A stretch of 16,665 bases of DNA from Candidatus Delongbacteria bacterium (GTDB lineage Bacteria > CAIWAD01): NCBI GenBank assembly GCA_041675285.1, contig JBAYTZ010000027.1:1-16665 (forward strand), written 5' to 3'. Below are positions 14,931-16,665 of this stretch, one piece after another. The position numbers were made by a program, and so were the translations under genes. The first letter of the stretch is position 1; every line of letters begins with the position of its first letter. Below the pieces are notes generated by a model. It did not search any database. It worked only from the letters and a program-made list of their open reading frames with translations, and was not told the DNA's origin.

Positions 14931-16665
14931 TCAGCGCAGCAGGGTCAGGCGCTGCACCAGCTGGCCTCGCGGATGACGCAGCACGGCCACGTAGACTCCG
15001 CTGGCCAGGCCCGCGGGCGTGAACGGCACTTGATGCCGACCCGCCGCCAGGGTGCCATCCACCAGCACGGCCACTTCCTGGCCCTGCAGGTTGTAGACGG
15101 CCAGCCGCACGGGCGCGGACTCGGCCATGTCGAAGCCCAGCCTCGTGCTCGGATTGAAGGGATTGGGCACGGCGGGCAGCAGCGTGAAGGCCGTCGGTTG
15201 GGCGTCCAGCCGGACGCTGAGCTCCAGCAGCACGGACTGGCTGCCGTCCAGACCCTGGCGCAGCACGCTGTAGGTGAAGTCGCCCGTGCCGGGCTCGTCC
15301 TGGAACTGGTAGCTGGCACCATGGCTGGAGCCGCTGGCGCTGAGCAGGGTGTCCAGATCCTGGCCGTCGCGCCGGATGCGGAAGCCCAGCAGCGCGGTCT
15401 CGGAGGCGGTGGACCAACTGAGTTCCACCCGGCCGCCGGGCAGGGCCTGGGCCGAGCTGGCGCTGATCTCCACGGCCACCTCGCCCCCCTCGTCCCCGTG
15501 GCAATTGCCCGAATCCTCCAACACGGTCAGGCTGCCGTCCTCCAACAGGGTGCCCCGTCCGGCCTCCACCCGGAAGGGCTGACTCTGCCAGGCGTTCAGC
15601 CGCACCCAGAGGTCCTGCAGACCGTCCAGCAGCGGCAGTTCAAAGGTGTCCGGGGCCACCAACGGGACGTAGGTCATGAAGGACATCTCGTGGAAGAGCT
15701 GCAGGCTGCTGCCGCCGCTGCCGGCGAACTGGAAGCGCACGCTGGGCACGGCGTGCCAGACATCCACGTCGCGCTCCCGGGCGGGATCCAGCTCGGCCGT
15801 GAACACACTCTGGTAGAACTGGGTCAGCGAGGCGCGCACCGCCACGCCGGGCACCACGTCGTGGTGCAGGGCCGAGACCGGATTGCTGAAGGCGATGTAG
15901 GCCTTGTGGCTGTTCCCCAGATAGAGGCTGGCGCCCATCAAGTTGACGGGCGCGCAATCCCGGCTGTCCAGGCCCACGCAGAAATCCACCAGCTGCAGCG
16001 TGGCGTCGGTCGCCTCGGAAGCCGCTGGATCCGTGGGCTCGGTGAAGGCGCTCAGGTAATCTTTGGTGACGCTGGCGCGCACACTCTGGCCGGGGACCAC
16101 GTCGATGTGATACTCGCCCGGCGCGGTGGGCGCGGGGAAGTAGGCCTTGTGACTGCTGCCCTGGTAAACGGACAGCCCGTGGTTGACCGTGACCGGCGCG
16201 CCGCCCCGGTACTCGCTGGCCAATACGTCCACGCGGTAGTCCACCAAGTGCAGCGTGACGTCCGCCGAGTCGGCGGCCGCGGGATCCGCCGTTTCAGTGA
16301 AGGCGCTCAGGTAATCTTTGGTGACGCTGGCGCGCACACTCTGGCCGGGGACCACGTCGATGTGGTACTCACCCGGCGCGGCCGGCGCCGGGAAGTAGGC
16401 CTTGTGGCTGTTGCCCTGGTAGACGGACAGTCCGTGGTTGACGGACGCTGGCGCGCCGCCCTGGAAGGCGCTGGCCCGCACGTCCACGCGGTAGTCCACC
16501 AAGTGCAGCGTGACGTCCGCCGAGTCTGAGGCCGCGGGATCCGCCGTGGTCGTGAAGGCGCTCAGGTAGTCCTTGGTGACGCTGGCGCGCACGCTCTGGC
16601 CGGGGACCACGTCGATGTGATACACGCCCGGCGCCGTCGGCGCGGGGAAGTAGGCCTTGTGGCTG
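14931..16665 (-). CDS. Repeat-containing surface/secreted protein, C-terminal part (gene continues past right edge)
   Basis: 577 residues are visible and the frame is still open at the right edge, so the true start lies outside; the GTG at 16625 is inside a repeat and is not a start. The upstream part consists of 85-residue beta-type repeats (AYFPAPTAPGEYHIDVVPGQ, VRASVTKDYLSAFTE, DVTLHLVDYRVDV, VNHGLSVYQGNSH). Two to three copies are nearly identical; two more toward the C-terminus are decayed. A fibronectin-III-like segment follows (VELSWSTASETALLGFRIRR). The end is a FlgD-Ig/type IX secretion sorting-like domain: PAVPNPFNPSTRLGFDM, VRLAVYNLQGQEVAVLVDG, LASGVYVAVLRH. That tail is used for export or surface anchoring in FCB bacteria. 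The function is unknown; a cell-surface or extracellular structural role is likely. Confidence 0.82.
   Translation of the reverse strand, partial: SHKAYFPAPTAPGVYHIDVVPGQSVRASVTKDYLSAFTTTADPAASDSADVTLHLVDYRVDVRASAFQGGAPASVNHGLSVYQGNSHKAYFPAPAAPGEYHIDVVPGQSVRASVTKDYLSAFTETADPAAADSADVTLHLVDYRVDVLASEYRGGAPVTVNHGLSVYQGSSHKAYFPAPTAPGEYHIDVVPGQSVRASVTKDYLSAFTEPTDPAASEATDATLQLVDFCVGLDSRDCAPVNLMGASLYLGNSHKAYIAFSNPVSALHHDVVPGVAVRASLTQFYQSVFTAELDPARERDVDVWHAVPSVRFQFAGSGGSSLQLFHEMSFMTYVPLVAPDTFELPLLDGLQDLWVRLNAWQSQPFRVEAGRGTLLEDGSLTVLEDSGNCHGDEGGEVAVEISASSAQALPGGRVELSWSTASETALLGFRIRRDGQDLDTLLSASGSSHGASYQFQDEPGTGDFTYSVLRQGLDGSQSVLLELSVRLDAQPTAFTLLPAVPNPFNPSTRLGFDMAESAPVRLAVYNLQGQEVAVLVDGTLAAGRHQVPFTPAGLASGVYVAVLRHPRGQLVQRLTLLR
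16042..16665 (-). repeat. 255-bp in-frame tandem repeats inside the surface-protein gene
   Basis: The same block recurs at exactly 255-bp intervals: GTGAAGGCGCTCAGGTA begins at 16042, 16297 and 16552. The first two copies are identical over 68 nt (16042-16109 and 16297-16364). The period equals 85 codons, so copies can be gained or lost in frame. More diverged copies lie upstream on the + strand, at about 15790-16040. The array continues past the window edge. Confidence 0.9.

Noticed and set aside
16042..16665. CRISPR-like array from regularly spaced repeats
   Set aside because: The period is 255 bp, in frame within a gene, with related sequence across the whole unit rather than short repeats with unique spacers.

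Overview
This is a high-GC, densely coded bacterial chromosome segment. It holds 13 complete genes and one gene cut by the right edge, mostly housekeeping functions with a few unusual proteins. The likely source is an uncultured member of the FCB (Fibrobacterota-Chlorobiota-Bacteroidota) superphylum or a nearby candidate phylum. Three things point there: MurA has the Bacteroidota-like GGDRIGRRR active-site loop; the last gene ends in an NPFNPST-type C-terminal domain common in those lineages; and a CpcT/CpeT-family protein occurs with no other photosynthesis gene. Clear Shine-Dalgarno sequences before most genes argue against a typical Bacteroidota member. Any rank below superphylum would be a guess.

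Layout. Positions 1-276 contain no supported gene but carry three strong hairpins ahead of guaB (IMP dehydrogenase, +). A small lipoprotein gene (-) faces guaB. An AT-richer spacer with two inverted copies of a short dispersed repeat separates it from a membrane-anchored metallophosphoesterase gene (-). That gene is divergent from a secreted CpcT/CpeT-like gene (+). A third copy of the dispersed repeat follows, then murA (-).

From 5872 to 13785 eight genes run on the + strand: a class I methyltransferase overlapping a NUDIX hydrolase, then radC, a TatD/radical-SAM fusion, rsmA, mgtE, recO and glyQS. rsmA-mgtE and recO-glyQS overlap, mgtE-recO are 2 nt apart, and a 15-bp perfect-stem terminator closes the run, so tatD/rSAM-rsmA-mgtE-recO-glyQS looks like one operon mixing rRNA modification, DNA repair, Mg2+ uptake and tRNA charging. 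A 370-nt AT-richer, repeat-like spacer precedes rex (NAD(H)-sensing repressor, +), which ends in its own terminator. Convergent to rex is the 3' part of a large surface or secreted protein gene (-) with near-identical 255-bp tandem repeats, continuing past the right edge.

I see no CRISPR array, tRNA, rRNA, intact insertion sequence or phage gene. The most distinctive items are the TatD-radical SAM fusion, the exported CpcT/CpeT homologue, the MurA Cys-to-Asp substitution and the repeat-bearing surface protein. None is clearly a previously undescribed system.
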